The position numbers and the translations under genes are program-made. The notes below the pieces were generated by a model, which saw nothing but the letters and a program-made list of their open reading frames with translations, did no database searches and was not told the DNA's origin. Shown here piece by piece: positions 12,510-25,320 of a DNA stretch of 64,000 bases. Position 1 is the stretch's first letter. Every line of letters begins with the position of its first letter. Source of the DNA: Agelaius tricolor (Eukaryota; Chordata; Aves; Passeriformes; Icteridae); assembly GCA_023055355.1 (NCBI GenBank), contig JALJCS010000022.1:13089501-13153500 (forward strand). The letters are read 5' to 3'.

Positions 12510-13030
12510 AGAGGGAAAAAAGAAAGAAAGGAAAAAAAAAAAGAAGATAAACATTTTCACTTTCATTTATTTTCTTTTTAGGTTACTGCATTTTAGGAAC
12601 GACTCACAGTTCACATTGTATTTATGTAAAAATGTTAGTAAGACAAGAAGTGAAGACAGGATTTCTTCATCATGTCCAATTTAAACCTAGGCTTCTTCAT
12701 CTTGAGGTCATTCCTCCTTGTCCTGTCCCTCCATCCTTGTCCCCAGTCCCTCTGCAGCTCTCCTGGAGCCCCTGCAGGCCCTGGCAGGAGCTCTGAGCTC
12801 TCCCTGGAGCTGCTCCTGTCCAGGTGAGCCCCCCAGGTGTCCCAGCCTGGCTCCAGAGGGGCTCCAGCCCTTGGAGCAGCTCCATGGCTCCTCTGGATTT
12901 ATCCCAACAGGTCTTTTTTGTGCTGGGGACCCTAAAGGTGGACACAAGGCTCCAGGTGGGGTCTCACCAGAGCAGAGGAGAGAACCCCCTCCCTTGAGCT
13001 GGTCAGGCTGCAGGGCATCCAGCTCAGGAT
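12510..13030 (-). mobile_element. Chimeric CR1 element, copy B (inverted relative of copy A)
   Basis: On the - strand this reads CR1 (from about 13030, including 'gagccccacctgg'-type sequence) through the same CR1-to-tail junction as copy A. The shared tail follows, then 'aaaatgtttatc' and a 38-nt homopyrimidine end (purine run 12510-12547 on +). Over the about 110 bases spanning the junction, copies A and B differ at only a few positions. Copy B keeps about 190 bases more of CR1 at its 5' end (12840-13030) than copy A does, so the two look like separately truncated insertions of one chimeric family. Confidence 0.75.
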
Positions 13031-14418
13031 GAAACCTCCTGAGGAACTCTTCCCTCAGCTGCCACCAGACTCACAAAAGCAGCAGGACAATGTGAGAAGT
13101 GCACACAGGTGATCCAGAGGGAGCTGGAGTCCTTCAGTGCAGGCCCTCTCCCCAAAACCCCACACGTTCCTACCTGTGGGGAGCAATTCCACATTACCAG
13201 CTCTGACTGCTCTGCAGCGAGTGTGTGATGAGCTCTGCCAGCACTCAGATCCTGCGGGGCTGGAGTCACACCCAGCCCATAAAATCACCCAGAATCCAGA
13301 CATTTTACAGAGACAGGCTCCCCAAAGTGTCACAGTGTATTTCAGCCTCTGAACTGCCTGGCATTCACTGAAAGAATCCTGCTTCTCTGCCACGGATCTT
13401 GGGCTCTGCAAGCTCCTCCACGAGCATTTATCATCCCTGCCTTGCGAAGGAGCGCGGGTGGCTTGAGGGACAGAGGTGCACCTCCTGTAATGGTATATTC
13501 TACACTCTGCTGCAACCTTTCTTCTCATATTTCAGAGTTGAAAAAGGCCTGTCAAAAAGGGGCTATTATGAAAGGGAATTTGAAGACATTCATAAACATC
13601 GAGACAGAAAATTGCATTTTCAATATGAGAACCTCAATAGTTAAGGCTACATTTGGGAGATCACTATGGCCCTCTTATTTTCTGCTTACGCTGTCAAAGT
13701 TTGAATTCATGTTGGGTTTTCCAGCAATTCAAACAAAGGATACTTTCATAAACATCCATTTCATAAACTACAGCATATCTAATTCTTTGGGTTCTGAAGG
13801 CTGAGCTGAATGTAGTGTTTGTGGTCTACTGAGAATATGTCTGGAAAACATAAAACAATCTACTAGGTAAGTTACAAAGCTGTTGACATAGGGAATGAAA
13901 ATGGAAATTCTGTAGTAGTTTCCTCCATCCCTGGCTTTACGCTGTACTTTGCCTGATGTGAGCTGATTGGTGCAGTATATCTTGATGTTAGGATCCCATT
14001 TCAGAAATGTTCTGACATTATCTATTTGGCAGTTTGAAAAATAGTATCAAACTCCCAATGCATTTGAGCGCACGTTTCAACCCAGCAAGCGTAATATCCA
14101 TTTCCTCCGGTGCAAGAGGCACATTAGGACCAACTCCAAGTGGATTCAATTCTAGGAATGCAATATGTGACTCCACACAACCCCACACATGCACACACGG
14201 CCTGCTGAGAGGCACCAAAAGGAATTAACTTGATTTGATTTCCAGCCTCTCCCAGCAAACACACGGGGCTGTCCCTACCAAGGAATGGATGCTGTGAGTT
14301 CTGTGAGTTCTGTTTTCTGCACTGTTGGCACCTCACCTGCCCATGGCACAGGGAGGGATGGAGAGAGGAATCCTCACCCAAAATTAAGGGAATTATTAGG
14401 AATATTTTCGCAAGAGCA
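13031..14418. other. Single-copy DNA, no gene recognised
   Basis: No repeat recognised. The frame at 13399-13644 (+) follows a polypyrimidine/CAG acceptor-like site near 13537, but it lacks a convincing donor and resembles no protein I know. Confidence 0.45.
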
Positions 14419-14695
14419 TGTCGAGATAGGATAAGGGGGAATGGCCTTAAGCAGAAGGAGGGCAGGGCTGGATGGGAGATTGGGAATTGGGAATTGTTCC
14501 CTGGCAGGGTGGGCAGCCCTGGCACAGGTGCCCAGAGCAGCTGGGGCTGCCCCTGCATCCCTGGCAGTGCCCAAGGCCAGGCTGGACACTGGGGCTGGGA
14601 GCACCTGGGACAGTGGGAGGTGTCCCTGCCATGGCTGGGGTGGCACTGGGTGATCTTTAAGGTCCCTTCCCCCCCAAATCCCCCAATGTTTCTGT
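14419..14695 (+). mobile_element. CR1 LINE 3' fragment
   Basis: Sense CR1 from 'gataggataagggggaatgg' through 'gattgggaattgggaattgt', 'ggcacaggtgcccagagcag' and 'cccaaggccaggctggacac' to 'ctttaaggtcccttcc'. The terminus is decayed. Confidence 0.92.
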
Positions 14696-17600
14696 AATTT
14701 CTCAAATAATTGGCAATGATTACAAGGCTGGGCACATCTCTACCCAGGCTACAATCACCAAGTCCCCTGAAGGATGTGTTCTCTTTCAAATGTGCTTAAT
14801 GTGTCAATAGGAAAAAAATATATGCTGTAAATTTTGCTGTAATAATTATTGGAAATGTTTGAGCCTTGCTGGAATTTGGCAATAGCTTCACTAAATATAG
14901 GACTCCAGGCACACTTAATTTAACAGGAGATTTATCAGTGGTCTTATTGACCCAAAATTCCTCTTATTTAACATTTATAAGTTTTTTTACCACACAAATT
15001 TCTCTGTACCACAACAAATAAAATTTATACCGTGTTAGCTTCACCAATATTTGTCAAAACATTTTCCAACAACTTCTGGAATAGAGCAGCCAGGAGATAA
15101 CTAAAGCACCTGAAGTAGGGCATATGAAACACCATAACTTTTTACAGTTTTGCCCTAAAGAAAATGCAGCCAATCTCTGCTAATATCCCTTTCATTTACA
15201 CGCTTTGCTACAAGATTTCCCTAAAGGCATTAGTGGCTGGCAAACAACTCCCAGCACCTTGATTACAGGAAATCATATTTCTCCCGATCCCAAGCTTCTT
15301 CATAAGTACTGAAAATGCTTTGCCTACTAAAATACATATTCTTAACTTACCAGTAATTCTACACCTTGAACCACCCAATTTCCTTCCTCTCCCAGCACAG
15401 GAACCACTTGTATTCCTGCTCAATATATCCTAACTCCTGCTTTACTCTTTGTTTTTTTCAATAGAGATGACTCTGTGCTTCCACATCAAAAGTGGAATCA
15501 AGTAAGTTTGGAGAATATTTTGGGGGAAGAGGGAGAGAAGCAAGATTTATTAGTGAGGGTTACAAGATGTTTCAAAGATAACGGTAAGTTAAAATGTACA
15601 TATTTTTACCTGAATTCCTTTGAATTTAAAGAATTATGGAGGTTTGAAATGTCCCCACTGCTCTGACCCAGACTGAAGGGTGAGCCCCAGAAAATGGCAC
15701 ATCTTCAGAACAACTCTTGCACCTCTCTTCTTACCTACAGATCACAACCCAAGCCATCCAAATTTAACTCCTTGCCCTCATACACCCATCAGACTCCAGC
15801 TCCCAGTGATTCCCAGTGACCCAGGTGCCTTTGCATTTCATTTCACATCAATTAAAACACAGAGACCAGCTCCCAGTATGCTGCAAACAAAAGTGTTGTA
15901 TAAGAGACTACTCCTATTATTCAAATCCTGTTAAGACACTGGACTGGGAATGTTTTCACATACACAGGGCCAATTAAAGCACACAACGTGCCCAGCTCTG
16001 CAAGGACAGGAACATTTCCAGATTTAAATTTGCAGGACACATCCCTGCTGTTGAGAAAACACGAGCATCTTGGCAAACAAAACCACAGTTTCTGGTTTCA
16101 TTCAGCCTGCTCTTTTCTTTTTTTTTTTTTCCATTTTCCTGGTGATTCTAGCAGTGAAAGGCAAGCCTTATTTACTGGTTGAAGTGAACTCACACCAGGT
16201 GACATTGCTGGGGCTCTCTGCAGCTGAGGAGAGGCCGGAGGAGCAGAGGAAGTGCTGCAGGCCAGGCTCTGACTCAGTAAGGCACATACACACAAAGGCA
16301 GAAATATTTCATGCCTCTGCTCCAATCTGACAATTTTCTCTGGGGGGAAATTAAGGATCTACAAGTGAGGTCCAAATCGCAGCGATTTGCAATCCTGCAT
16401 CTTCCCCAGGCTCCATCTGTTTGTCTCTCTGCCTGGTGAGAGGGCCCTTCCAGCTCCAGTGCCCAAGCCTCTCCTCCACAGCAGATGTTGCAGAAAGGAG
16501 ACGCTTCCAGAGGTTAGTCCTCAACAAGGAATTTAATCCAGGCTGAAATAGTTGTGAATTGACATCTCAAGGCATTTAATAAAACCCTTCCTTTTCAGTT
16601 TTTCCATCCCACCCCACCACAGTCTTTGACTGTAAAGTTCATGTGTTGGTTTAAGCTTTGGTTTACTTGGAAAACAACTGCAGACAGATGTTCCAGTCCT
16701 GGGGAAATACCATCCTGTCCCTGAAAATGCCACATAAAATGACAATTCATAACAAATAAAGCAAAGAACTGAAAGGAAACGCAATGCCTCATAACCTAAC
16801 CAGCAGGCTTAAGTAAAATAAAAACTGAGAGAAAATGCCTGGAATGAAAAACAAAGATATTGGACATTACCTGAAAAAGTTTTAGAAATTTTGTACCTTC
16901 TTACAGGATTAGTGTTATGAAAATTCCCTCACAAGCTTTAGTATTAGTGACTAGACTGGATGTGTCAGTGAATGCTGGAATTCTTCTAGGCAGAAAATTA
17001 GACACATCTAACAAGGCACAGTCCCTCATTGTTAAAGGGCTGGAAATCCAAGAGTTCAGTGCTTGAAATGATACTTGAAGTGACAAAGATCTGAACTTGG
17101 CCGGCAGAGGGGTCAGAGATTTGAATAAGATTTTCATAATTCTGGGGCAGAGTGAACACTGGTCAGAAGCACCTTTTGCACCTCATTTATAAACAGGAAT
17201 ATGTGACACTTCATCAAGTTCCAATGCAGCAAAGTTTGAAAGAGCACAGAGAAACTTTCCTTTATAGTGCAAACACACAACTTTGGATCCACTGCCAAAG
17301 CCCAAGATGGTAGGGTTTAAGGAAATCTGGATATTTTACATTTCCTATTCAAGCCTGTTATAATGCAAACTAAAATCATATTAAAGATAATCAATTTTCA
17401 TGCTCCAGGCAATAAGGAGATCACCTTGGGAGAGGAGGCAGAGAAGATTAATATGTATTTTGGGGAGGTTTCCACTTATAATAAAGTTTCAGGAACTGGC
17501 TACTTTTCTGACAAGGATATCAGGACACAGAGAATATTCCAGCCAGTTTAGAATAACTGTTTCTAGGGTATCCCATCCAGTACAGAGATTGATTTTTTTA

Positions 17601-18230
17601 TTTAGAGAGAGGATCAACCTCCCATAAGCCACTGCCTTTGTATGGACATGCAGTAGCAGCACCTTTTAATTGACCATTAATCCAAGCTTCATTAGAAATA
17701 GGGAAAAGCTTCATTTTCTCATCAGTAAATGCCAGTTGCTCCAGTACAACTATTTTCAATTGTATTGGGGAAACTTCTGCACTTTGGACCATATTTTACA
17801 TTTATTTTCTATTTCTTTTTGAATCAGATTTAACACACAGGCACTACTTCAATGTTGCTAGTTCTGTTTTCATTTACAAATTTTCCCTATGAAAAAATTG
17901 TTCTGATCCTTCCCAAGTGGATTCCTTCATTTTGTGACAGTTTCTGAATCATATAGAGAAAATCATAAAATTCTTGCTGACGTAACTCAGATTGAGACTC
18001 TGATTCTCCAGCTTGAAAGAAAATTAGTGGTTTCGTGCTGCAAACTCTCCTGGCATTTTGCATCCTGTACTTTTATTACTTCACATAAACCTCGCTGCAA
18101 GTTCACTTTCTTCTGGCATTCCACTTTTTATCTCCTCCCTGTCTCCTTTCAGGAATTGTATTTATCAAATGCTTCTCCTACACTTGGCTGTTAACTCTCT
18201 GTCCCCACCTCACCCGTAACTTTGCAAATC
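14696..18230. other. Single-copy DNA with one weak exon candidate
   Basis: About 3.5 kb without recognised repeats other than short T and A runs (for example T12 near 16118-16131). One splice-site-flanked open segment at 15465-15581 is listed separately. The rest shows no coding signal. Confidence 0.5.
15465..15581 (+). other. Weak candidate exon (splice-site-flanked open segment)
   Basis: Preceded by a T-rich tract ending CAATAG (15459-15464) and followed by a GGTAAGTT donor-like site at about 15581-15588, with an earlier alternative GTAAGT at 15502. One frame is open throughout, reading DDSVLPHQKWNQ at its start. I do not recognise the peptide. The base skew of this region favours - strand transcription, which argues against it. 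Such flanks arise by chance. Confidence 0.15.
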
Positions 18231-18600
18231 CCAGAATTTCAGTCTGATTTGGGTTGGAAAAGATCTTAAATCCCACCCATTCCCACCGCTGCCATGGCAG
18301 GGACACCTTCCCCTGTCCCAGGTGCTCCCAGCCCCAATGTCCAACCTGGCCTTGGGCACTGCCAGGGATCCAGGGGCAGGGCCTCAGCATCTTCACATGG
18401 AATAATTTCTTCCCCAACTTCCCATCTAAATACACCCACTTTCAGTGTAAAGCCATTCCCTGTGTCCTGTGCCTCCATTCCTTAGCCCAAGCCCAGCTCT
18501 CCGGGATGCTCTCCCCGGAGCATCCCGTGGAGCCCTTTAAGCCCTGCAAGGGGCTCTGAGCTCTCCCTGGAGCCTTTTCTTCTCCAGATGAGGTCCCCCC
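18231..18600 (-). mobile_element. CR1 LINE 3' fragment abutting the CpG island
   Basis: Antisense CR1: 'tttgggttggaaaagatctt' at the left (the element's 3' end), then 'gccatggcagggacacctt', 'ggtgctcccagccccaatgt', 'gccattccctgtgtcctgtg' and 'ggctctgagctctccctgga'. The right edge runs directly into the CpG island. Confidence 0.9.
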
Positions 18601-19350
18601 CAGCCGTGTCAGTGCGCACAGATCGCTGTTTTGGGTGGATTTTTTACAGAACTCCGCGTTCTTCCCACGCGTGCGGCCCGGCCCGCAGCCCCAGCCGGGC
18701 CGCACCGGCCGCGGCGCTCCCGCCCGGCCACGGCCCCAACCACGGGGAGCAGGGAGCAGGGCGCAGGCTCCTCCCGGCTCCCTCCCGGAGCCACCTGGAA
18801 CTCCCCGGCTCTGCCTCTTCCCCTTCCCCCGCCCGGCTGCGGCTTCCGGGCGGCCCCGGCCCCGCCCCGGCAGCGCGGCCTGTGCGGAGCGGCCGCGGCC
18901 ATCTCCGGGTGCGGGCAGGTGCGCGGGGAGCTCTGCGGCTGCCGGGGACACCAGGGACAGCCCCAGAGCTCCGGGGACAGCCCCAGAGCTCCAGGACTGA
19001 CAGGGAGAGGCAGGGGCCGGCCCGCAGGGTGGGCAGGCAGGCGGGCGGGGTGAACGGGGGATGCTCGGCCCCCGGAGCCCGCAGAGCGGGCGCAGCGCAA
19101 ACCCGCCGGGGCTGGGGCTGCGGGGGAGCCCGGCCTCCGAAAAACCTGCTGGTTGTCCTTGGAACACTGCTGGGGAAGGGGGGATGGATGGCAGCAGCTC
19201 GGGGTCATGGCGGGTTTCCGTGAATCTCCAAAATAATCGCTCCGGGAAGGGCCGGTTCCCTCCCCGGAGCATCCCCGGGCGCGTCCTGTGCCCCAGGCGC
19301 GGTGGGGATGGGGTGGGCGGGCGGCAGTGCTGCTGGATGGGCTCCGAGAG
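18601..19350. promoter_or_regulatory. CpG island, probable promoter region
   Basis: A strongly GC-rich block with undepleted CpG; 18661-18720 alone has 11 CpGs in 60 bases. It contains ACGCGT, many CCGG/GCGC sites and a GCGGCCATCT motif near 18894 that resembles a YY1 site on one strand. A short direct duplication (GGGGACAGCCCCAGAGCTCC) lies at about 18954-18995. In bird genomes such islands usually mark promoters. No start codon context, first exon or gene identity can be read from it. Flanking base skew and CR1 orientation suggest it could drive transcription both ways. Confidence 0.75.
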
Positions 19351-21035
19351 GGTAAACTGCACCTAAATACTGGCCCAAAAGCCTGCCCAGGGTGCTTTTA
19401 GAGTTTCCCTCGCTGGGAATGTTCCAGAAGTGTCTGAGCGCCGTGCTGTGCCATGTGCTCGGGGATGCGCTGATGGGACCGTGTGAGCTGCTGTGGTCCC
19501 TCCCAGCCTGACCCTCTCTAATATAAGAAATAATAATAAGAAGAATTAGACCCACTCTAATAATAAGGAATTAATGTTAATCTAAAAATATCCTTTCAGC
19601 ACTGATATAAAAGCCAACCTCTGCAGGTGTTTTAAAGTAATTGCAATAATGTAACTGTATGCAGCTTTTAAAGCACGGTAAATGTAAAGAACTATCTGAT
19701 TTATTTGCCCCTCCCAAATAAACCGTATTTGTGGTGATGTGTATCTTATTTTTGTGGAGTGGAGCTCTTATTGAATGGTGAGGTGCAGTCTCTGCAGTGT
19801 TGCACTTTGAAAAATCTCCGTTTTATGGAGTGGGGTATTACACAGGTGCTGTGACAGTCATTTCTCTGCTGCCTTTTGTGTCCAGGCTTGTGCTCACCCT
19901 GCACAAGGCTCATCATCTGGAGGAGTCTGTTGGGATGACAGAGGTCCCTTGTAAACCTGCTGAAGGTTTTGGCCTCCAAGCACTGCCTGTCTCCCTTATG
20001 CACTGGCAACTAAAGTTGGGGATGTGGGCTTATTCTTTCTGGAGCAAAACACACCCCTTCAATGTCTAAAAACATAATTTCCTTGTGAATGTTGTCAGTC
20101 TGTGACATGATTGATCTTTTTGTAGTAAAAGTTTTGTTTGCTTGGTTTTCAAACAGAAATGTTCTGAATATGGACAGTTCCACCAAAATCTTCAGGTTTC
20201 AGCAGGAAAAAGATGTGGCAGTGTGAGCTTGTGAGGTGGCTTTAGCAATTCCTATCTGCATTCTGGCCCGTGACAAGTTCATTACACCAATTATTGCATC
20301 AAGAGAGCAGAAGCTCTATAGGAAACTGTTGTAGTTAGAGACTAACTTGTGTTACTGTGGCTGCTTTACCTCTTGATAACTCTGTAATTACCTTGTCACC
20401 ACTGTTTAATGCTTCACCTATGCAGAGGATCAGCTCATGGCATCACTGAGGGGATCGGGGCCTGGAGGAGAAGCTGCTGCCCCTTGGGAGGGCTCCTGGG
20501 GTTGCCCTGAATGGCTGAGTTAAGGACTTGTGCAGGAAAAGCAGGATGTTTGTTATGGGAAGTGTGGGTGAGGTGGAAAAGCTGCACCTGAGCAGCTCTG
20601 GTTAAAATCACTGGTGACAGGGGAAACACCCAGAAGGAGCAGTAGTGCCAAAAATCCAAAGGAGGACATGTCAAAGACATGGATGGCTGGTTTTGTAGTG
20701 GGCTTTTTTTCTTATACAGTAAGGATTTTGGAGGACTGAGAGCAGCTGATGCTTGTGAATTAACCCTCAGGGTGCTGGCTGCTCTGGCAGTGTGTAATTT
20801 CCTTACCAGGTGGCAGCCTCACCTGTGGGGCTGCAGGGTGGTTGTTCAGGTGTTGGTGCTGGAAGAGCTTCATGGGAACAAATTGGGGGTCCAGCTGTGT
20901 TGGGGTGCCAAAATTAGACAGCAGCCTCCAGCCCAGTCAGCTCTTCTGCCTGGGACACAGCTGACCTAAATTACACTTAATTCTGAAAGGAAAAGCCTTT
21001 CTGCTGGTCAGTTGTTATTTCATAGTTCACAGAGC
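19351..21035. other. Single-copy DNA, no gene recognised
   Basis: AT-rich at 19520-19740, otherwise complex. No repeat, RNA gene or exon recognised. The + strand becomes T/G-rich from here rightward. Confidence 0.5.
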
Positions 21036-21310
21036 AATATCAGAGAATGGTTTGGGTGGGAAGTGACCTTAAAGCCCATCCAGTGCCACCCAGGGACCTT
21101 AAATCCCATCTCAGAATTCCAGCCTGGTTTGGGTGGGAAGGGACCTCAAATCCCATCCATTCCACCCCTGCCATAGCAGGGACACCTCCCACTGTCCCAG
21201 GTGCTCCCAGCCCCAGGGTCCAGCCTGGCCTTGGGCACTGCCAGGGATGCAGGGGCATCCCCAGCTGCTCTGGGCACCTGTGCCAGGGAACAATTCCTTC
21301 CCAGTATGAT
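21036..21310 (-). mobile_element. CR1 LINE 3' fragment with repeated 3' end
   Basis: Antisense CR1. The 3'-end signature 'ggtttgggtgggaag...gacct' occurs at 21049 and again at 21127, with a third partial 'gggaccttaaatcccatc' at about 21093. The body follows: 'ggtgctcccagccccagggt', 'ggccttgggcactgccaggg', 'gctgctctgggcacctgtgc'. The duplicated end indicates two nested or tandem insertions, or local duplication. Confidence 0.9.
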
Positions 21311-23680
21311 GATGGAGCAGGGGTTCAGCAATTTGAGCAGGAGCTCTGTTCCCATGTCACATTCTGAGCACCTGGAGCTCCTAAATCCATCCTGCAGGCA
21401 CTGCAGGTCCCTCTGACATTTCCTGCAGCACGGTGCTCCCTGCCTGTGGAGCTGGCACTGCCCATTCCCAGCAGTTGTCAGGGAGGCTGGATCCACATCC
21501 CATAACTCGAGGAGCCAGCACTTGTTAACTCTATTTGTTTTTATTATGGACATCGATCTGCCAGTCGCAATAATGCATTTATGGACATTTTTCTGCAAGC
21601 GCAGCGCTGGTGGCAGTTTTTACTGACAACTTGAGTCATCTGGACAGGAGTTGAAAATACGTTTATTTTATTGACGGATTGTGCAATTCTCTCGTTCACC
21701 CAGTGTTCATAAGATAACTGGACTGGTGAGGAGAATGTAACTGATGGGAATATGGAGGGTGAAGTTTTAATTTTGGGAGGTTTGGAATCTTTTAGGTAGT
21801 GACAGGTTGCACAACGTGTTTGGGGTAGGTTTGGGAGCTTTAACTTCATTAATGCTGTAATTAAAAAGTGAAAGGCTCGGTGTCATTACAGCAGAATTCC
21901 AGACCTGAATTCCCTCCCTCTGCTGCTAACTGGGAATGTTACTGACCGGTAATTGTGCTGATTTATCTGAAGGTATAATGGGTAAAATCTTCCTAATGGA
22001 AGAAAAAACCCCTGTTGAATTTAGCATTTCTGACATATCATCCAGCACAGGTGTGCTTGGGCCAGCATGGAGTTTAACACACAGCTGGAGGAGCAACCAA
22101 ACTATAAAACCAAACCTGTGCTGAAGTATTCTTCATAAATGCAAAATGCAGTTTTAAAACTGAGCTGCTTATGGTCCAGGCAACTGCTTAAAATGTATTG
22201 AATGCCAATAAAGCTTGTGTGGGTTTTAATGAAGTTGAGTAATTTTAATGAAGTTGAGTAATTGCAAAAGTTATTTGGAATGTTACTATTTTGATGCTTC
22301 TTGCTAATCCTTTTTCAAATTGTTTCCTTATTTACTATTTTATATCTGCACACCTAAATTACCATGTCCTGGTGGCTGTCAGGAGTATCAGGTCATTCTG
22401 GGCCAAATGAAATGATACAGATAGTTTCAGATATCTTTTCAAGTCACTTGTGAAACTTGGACAGCTGAAATTCTCCCTCATGCAGCAGAGAGTCTGAAGG
22501 TTAACCTGAGCAAATCACCTTTAATTGCGGAGAAGAAGAGGGGAGTTCATTAAAACAAAGGTTCTGACTTCTCTGCTTTTTGAGTGAAATAGGAGTTAAA
22601 TATTAAAATAGCAGCACTGATCAATGGCCTGGAATCTTGAGCAGCTTGGCAGCAGGGAGCAAATAATAATTTGAGTTTTGACCTGATGGATGCATTTTAG
22701 CTTTTAACTTTTATACAAATGCCACCTTTTTGTGCAGACCAAGGCAATCAGTATTTTAAGATATATATATATATATATTAGCAGAGCCCAGTGGAGTCAG
22801 GAGTGTTTTGTTGTGTGAATGCTGCCATCTCTGTGCTCCACGTGCAGATTTAGGTCCCTCCAGGTAACCCTGCATTAGCAGATAGCAAGAATTAGTGCTG
22901 TCTTGTCAGTGCTGCTGCTGCATAATCATCATCAGGAATACTGAAATTATCTGAGTGCTTTAGATCAGTCAGCACAAGGCAAACAATGCTCTTATCTCAG
23001 CTTGTTTGTACATTCAAGTGTGCAGAAGGTCTGTTAATTAGTTACACTTTTTAATAAACACCTAAAGTATACTTAAGGCCCTGTTAAAAGATTAATTTTT
23101 CTGTTTCACATCATAAAACCAGCAGATGAGTGTTCAGCATGTGGCAGTACATGGGCAGCCTGGGCTGGTGGTGCCTGCTTTGGCAGCCTGGGCTGGTGGT
23201 GGGGACAGGACAGCTCTGCTGTCACCCATGTCCTGCAGAAACAACTCCCACAATTCACATTCCCTGCACTGGGCCCTGCTGGATTGAAGGGTGGGCAGAG
23301 GTGCAGTGGGAAGGGTGTGGGAAAAGGGAAATCCCTTGCACAGTCTCCTGTTGACACCAGAAATACCTCTGGTTCTTGGCTGACTCCATAAAATATGAAG
23401 ATTTATGGTTGATGGGGTTTACTCAAGCTGGCCACAGTTGGTTTGGGGGTTTTTGTTTTGGTTTTTTTTGGTTTTTTTCCTGAAATATAGAGGAATTAAT
23501 TGGATTTGAATCCAGCTGAGTGGGCCTGGATCATAATTCCCTTTTAACTTGGAGGTTTAGGCAGTGGGACGGAAGTAAAATCTGGCTCTGTGGCCAGGGT
23601 TGTGCTTTAGGAAGGTAAAATTGGGGTCCAACAAGGCAAAGTGCTTCCGCTGGAACAAACTTTTAAAATAAATTATGAAA
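21311..23680. other. Single-copy DNA with small simple repeats
   Basis: Holds a 19-bp direct repeat (TTTTAATGAAGTTGAGTAA, two copies at about 22224-22261), a TA dinucleotide run at about 22760-22779, and a G/T-rich low-complexity stretch at about 23440-23480. No gene recognised. Confidence 0.55.
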
Positions 23681-23860
23681 TCCCTGAATGGTTTGGGTTG
23701 GAAGGGACCTTAAAGAACATCAGTTCCCACACCCAGGAACAGATAGTTCCAGTGTCCCAGGTGTCCTAGCCCCAGTGTCCAGCCTGGCCTTGGGCACTGC
23801 CAGGGATCCAGGCTGGGCACCCTGTGCCAGGGCCTGCCCACCCTCACAGGGAAGTAAAAA
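23681..23860 (-). mobile_element. CR1 LINE 3' fragment
   Basis: Antisense CR1: 'ggtttgggttggaagggacc' at 23691, then 'cagtgtccagcctggccttg' and 'gggcctgcccaccctcacag'. Truncated to about 175 bases. Confidence 0.9.
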
Positions 23861-25320
23861 ATGCTTGTTTTGTTTTATTTTTTCTTTTAACATACCAATA
23901 ATACTATTTTCACTGATTGCACCAGTTTAATGTACTTTATTTTATATTATTGTTAATGCAGCTGGCCCTGGATTTAAATGCATTTCAGTTGCCTTTTTGT
24001 GCCATTATATTTGATTCCTCAGCGAGACTTTCTAAGAATATGATTAACCCTCTGGGTCATCTTATAATGTAATTATTAATGATTGATTCTGTTTATCCTT
24101 GGGATCAATATGAGAAGCAAAAATGCTTTGGCATATATTTGGGGTTGATTTCTTGCATTCAGTAAACATGATCTGGTGACAAGACTGGTATTGGTTTATT
24201 ACTCGGAACGTGTTTGATGAATCTGAAGTGTGTAATTAGTTTTATATAATGATGGTGATATGTGGGGTTTTTTACATGACTTATGTTAATATGGCCAATA
24301 GTGTTAACATCTCCTGCCACTAATAGTTAGGGTGGGGATGTATAGTAATTGATCTTCCTGGGAGTGCTGTAATGTAAAAACAATTCCGGCTGTTTGAAGT
24401 ATATTTTACAAGTGTGCATTGGGCCTTTGGGATGTTATACTGAAAAACCCAATTGTACAGTTACCATGGGAACCCAATTAGAATAGATTGCTGGATTTTT
24501 TTTTTTCTTTCTCAGGCTTTCATCTTGACCAAAAATCTAATGTACTTTAAATGTTTTCATATGGAATTTTGTTCGTATAGTCACTTGGTGTAATGGCTGG
24601 TTTTTAATTTTACTGCTGAACCAGAGTGTTCTGTTGAGGGTCCCGAGGACTTATCCTTCAAGGAGAATCTTCCTTTAGTGTTTAAAAGTTGATGAACTGA
24701 GAAAAAATACTTTTTTATTAATCCAAGTTCTTACTGCCATCACATGTACTCGTCAGGCTGCAGTCCTGGGGGAAAAAAAAGCAGGGAAGTATCTCAAAGC
24801 TCAAGGACTTCTGTTCTAGATCATCAGCAAAACACGGCTGAAGAATTTCCTGCCCTTCAGGGAGCTGTTTTTGATGTCACCTCTGACTTTTCTTCACCTT
24901 TTTGGCCTGCTGACGTATCCAGAGGTTTGGGATGCTCACTGTGATGTGTTTGCTTCCTGGACCATTGAGCCCCTGCAGGTGTTTGTGTATCTCCAGGTGT
25001 CCTGGGAGCATCCTGCTCCCTCAGCACAGCTCCTGGGTGGCAGCAGAGCTTGTGGGCAGCTTGGGAACATCTTGCTGGAATGGCCAGGGGAAGCTGAGGC
25101 AGGAGGGATGGAGATGGATATCACTGGTCCTTGTTGGCAGCTCTGAGCTAGTGAGGATTGGTCACCTATTTATTTTTCCCATGCTGCTGGTCAATCCCTG
25201 CAGTTTATCCACTCTGCAAATGCAGGAGGGAATGTTCCATTTTTGGTGAAGCCATTGCTGGCATGAAGGTTTCAGTTTTTCGAGGTTTGGTTCTGGTGTC
25301 TCAGTTTCCACTCCATGGAA
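23861..25320. other. Single-copy AT-rich DNA
   Basis: 23930-24480 is AT-rich but complex, with no transposon signature. It could be conserved noncoding DNA, but this cannot be judged from one sequence. 24740-25250 is more GC-rich, with no recognisable gene. Confidence 0.4.

Noticed and set aside
18442..19362. 306-codon - frame and other frames in the CpG island
   Set aside because: High GC depletes stop codons; frames are open on both strands at once and the peptides are Pro/Ala/Arg-rich with no recognisable domain.
20806..20816. CTCF-like CCAGGTGGCAG motif
   Set aside because: A single partial match is expected by chance in 64 kb; nothing else in the sequence supports it.
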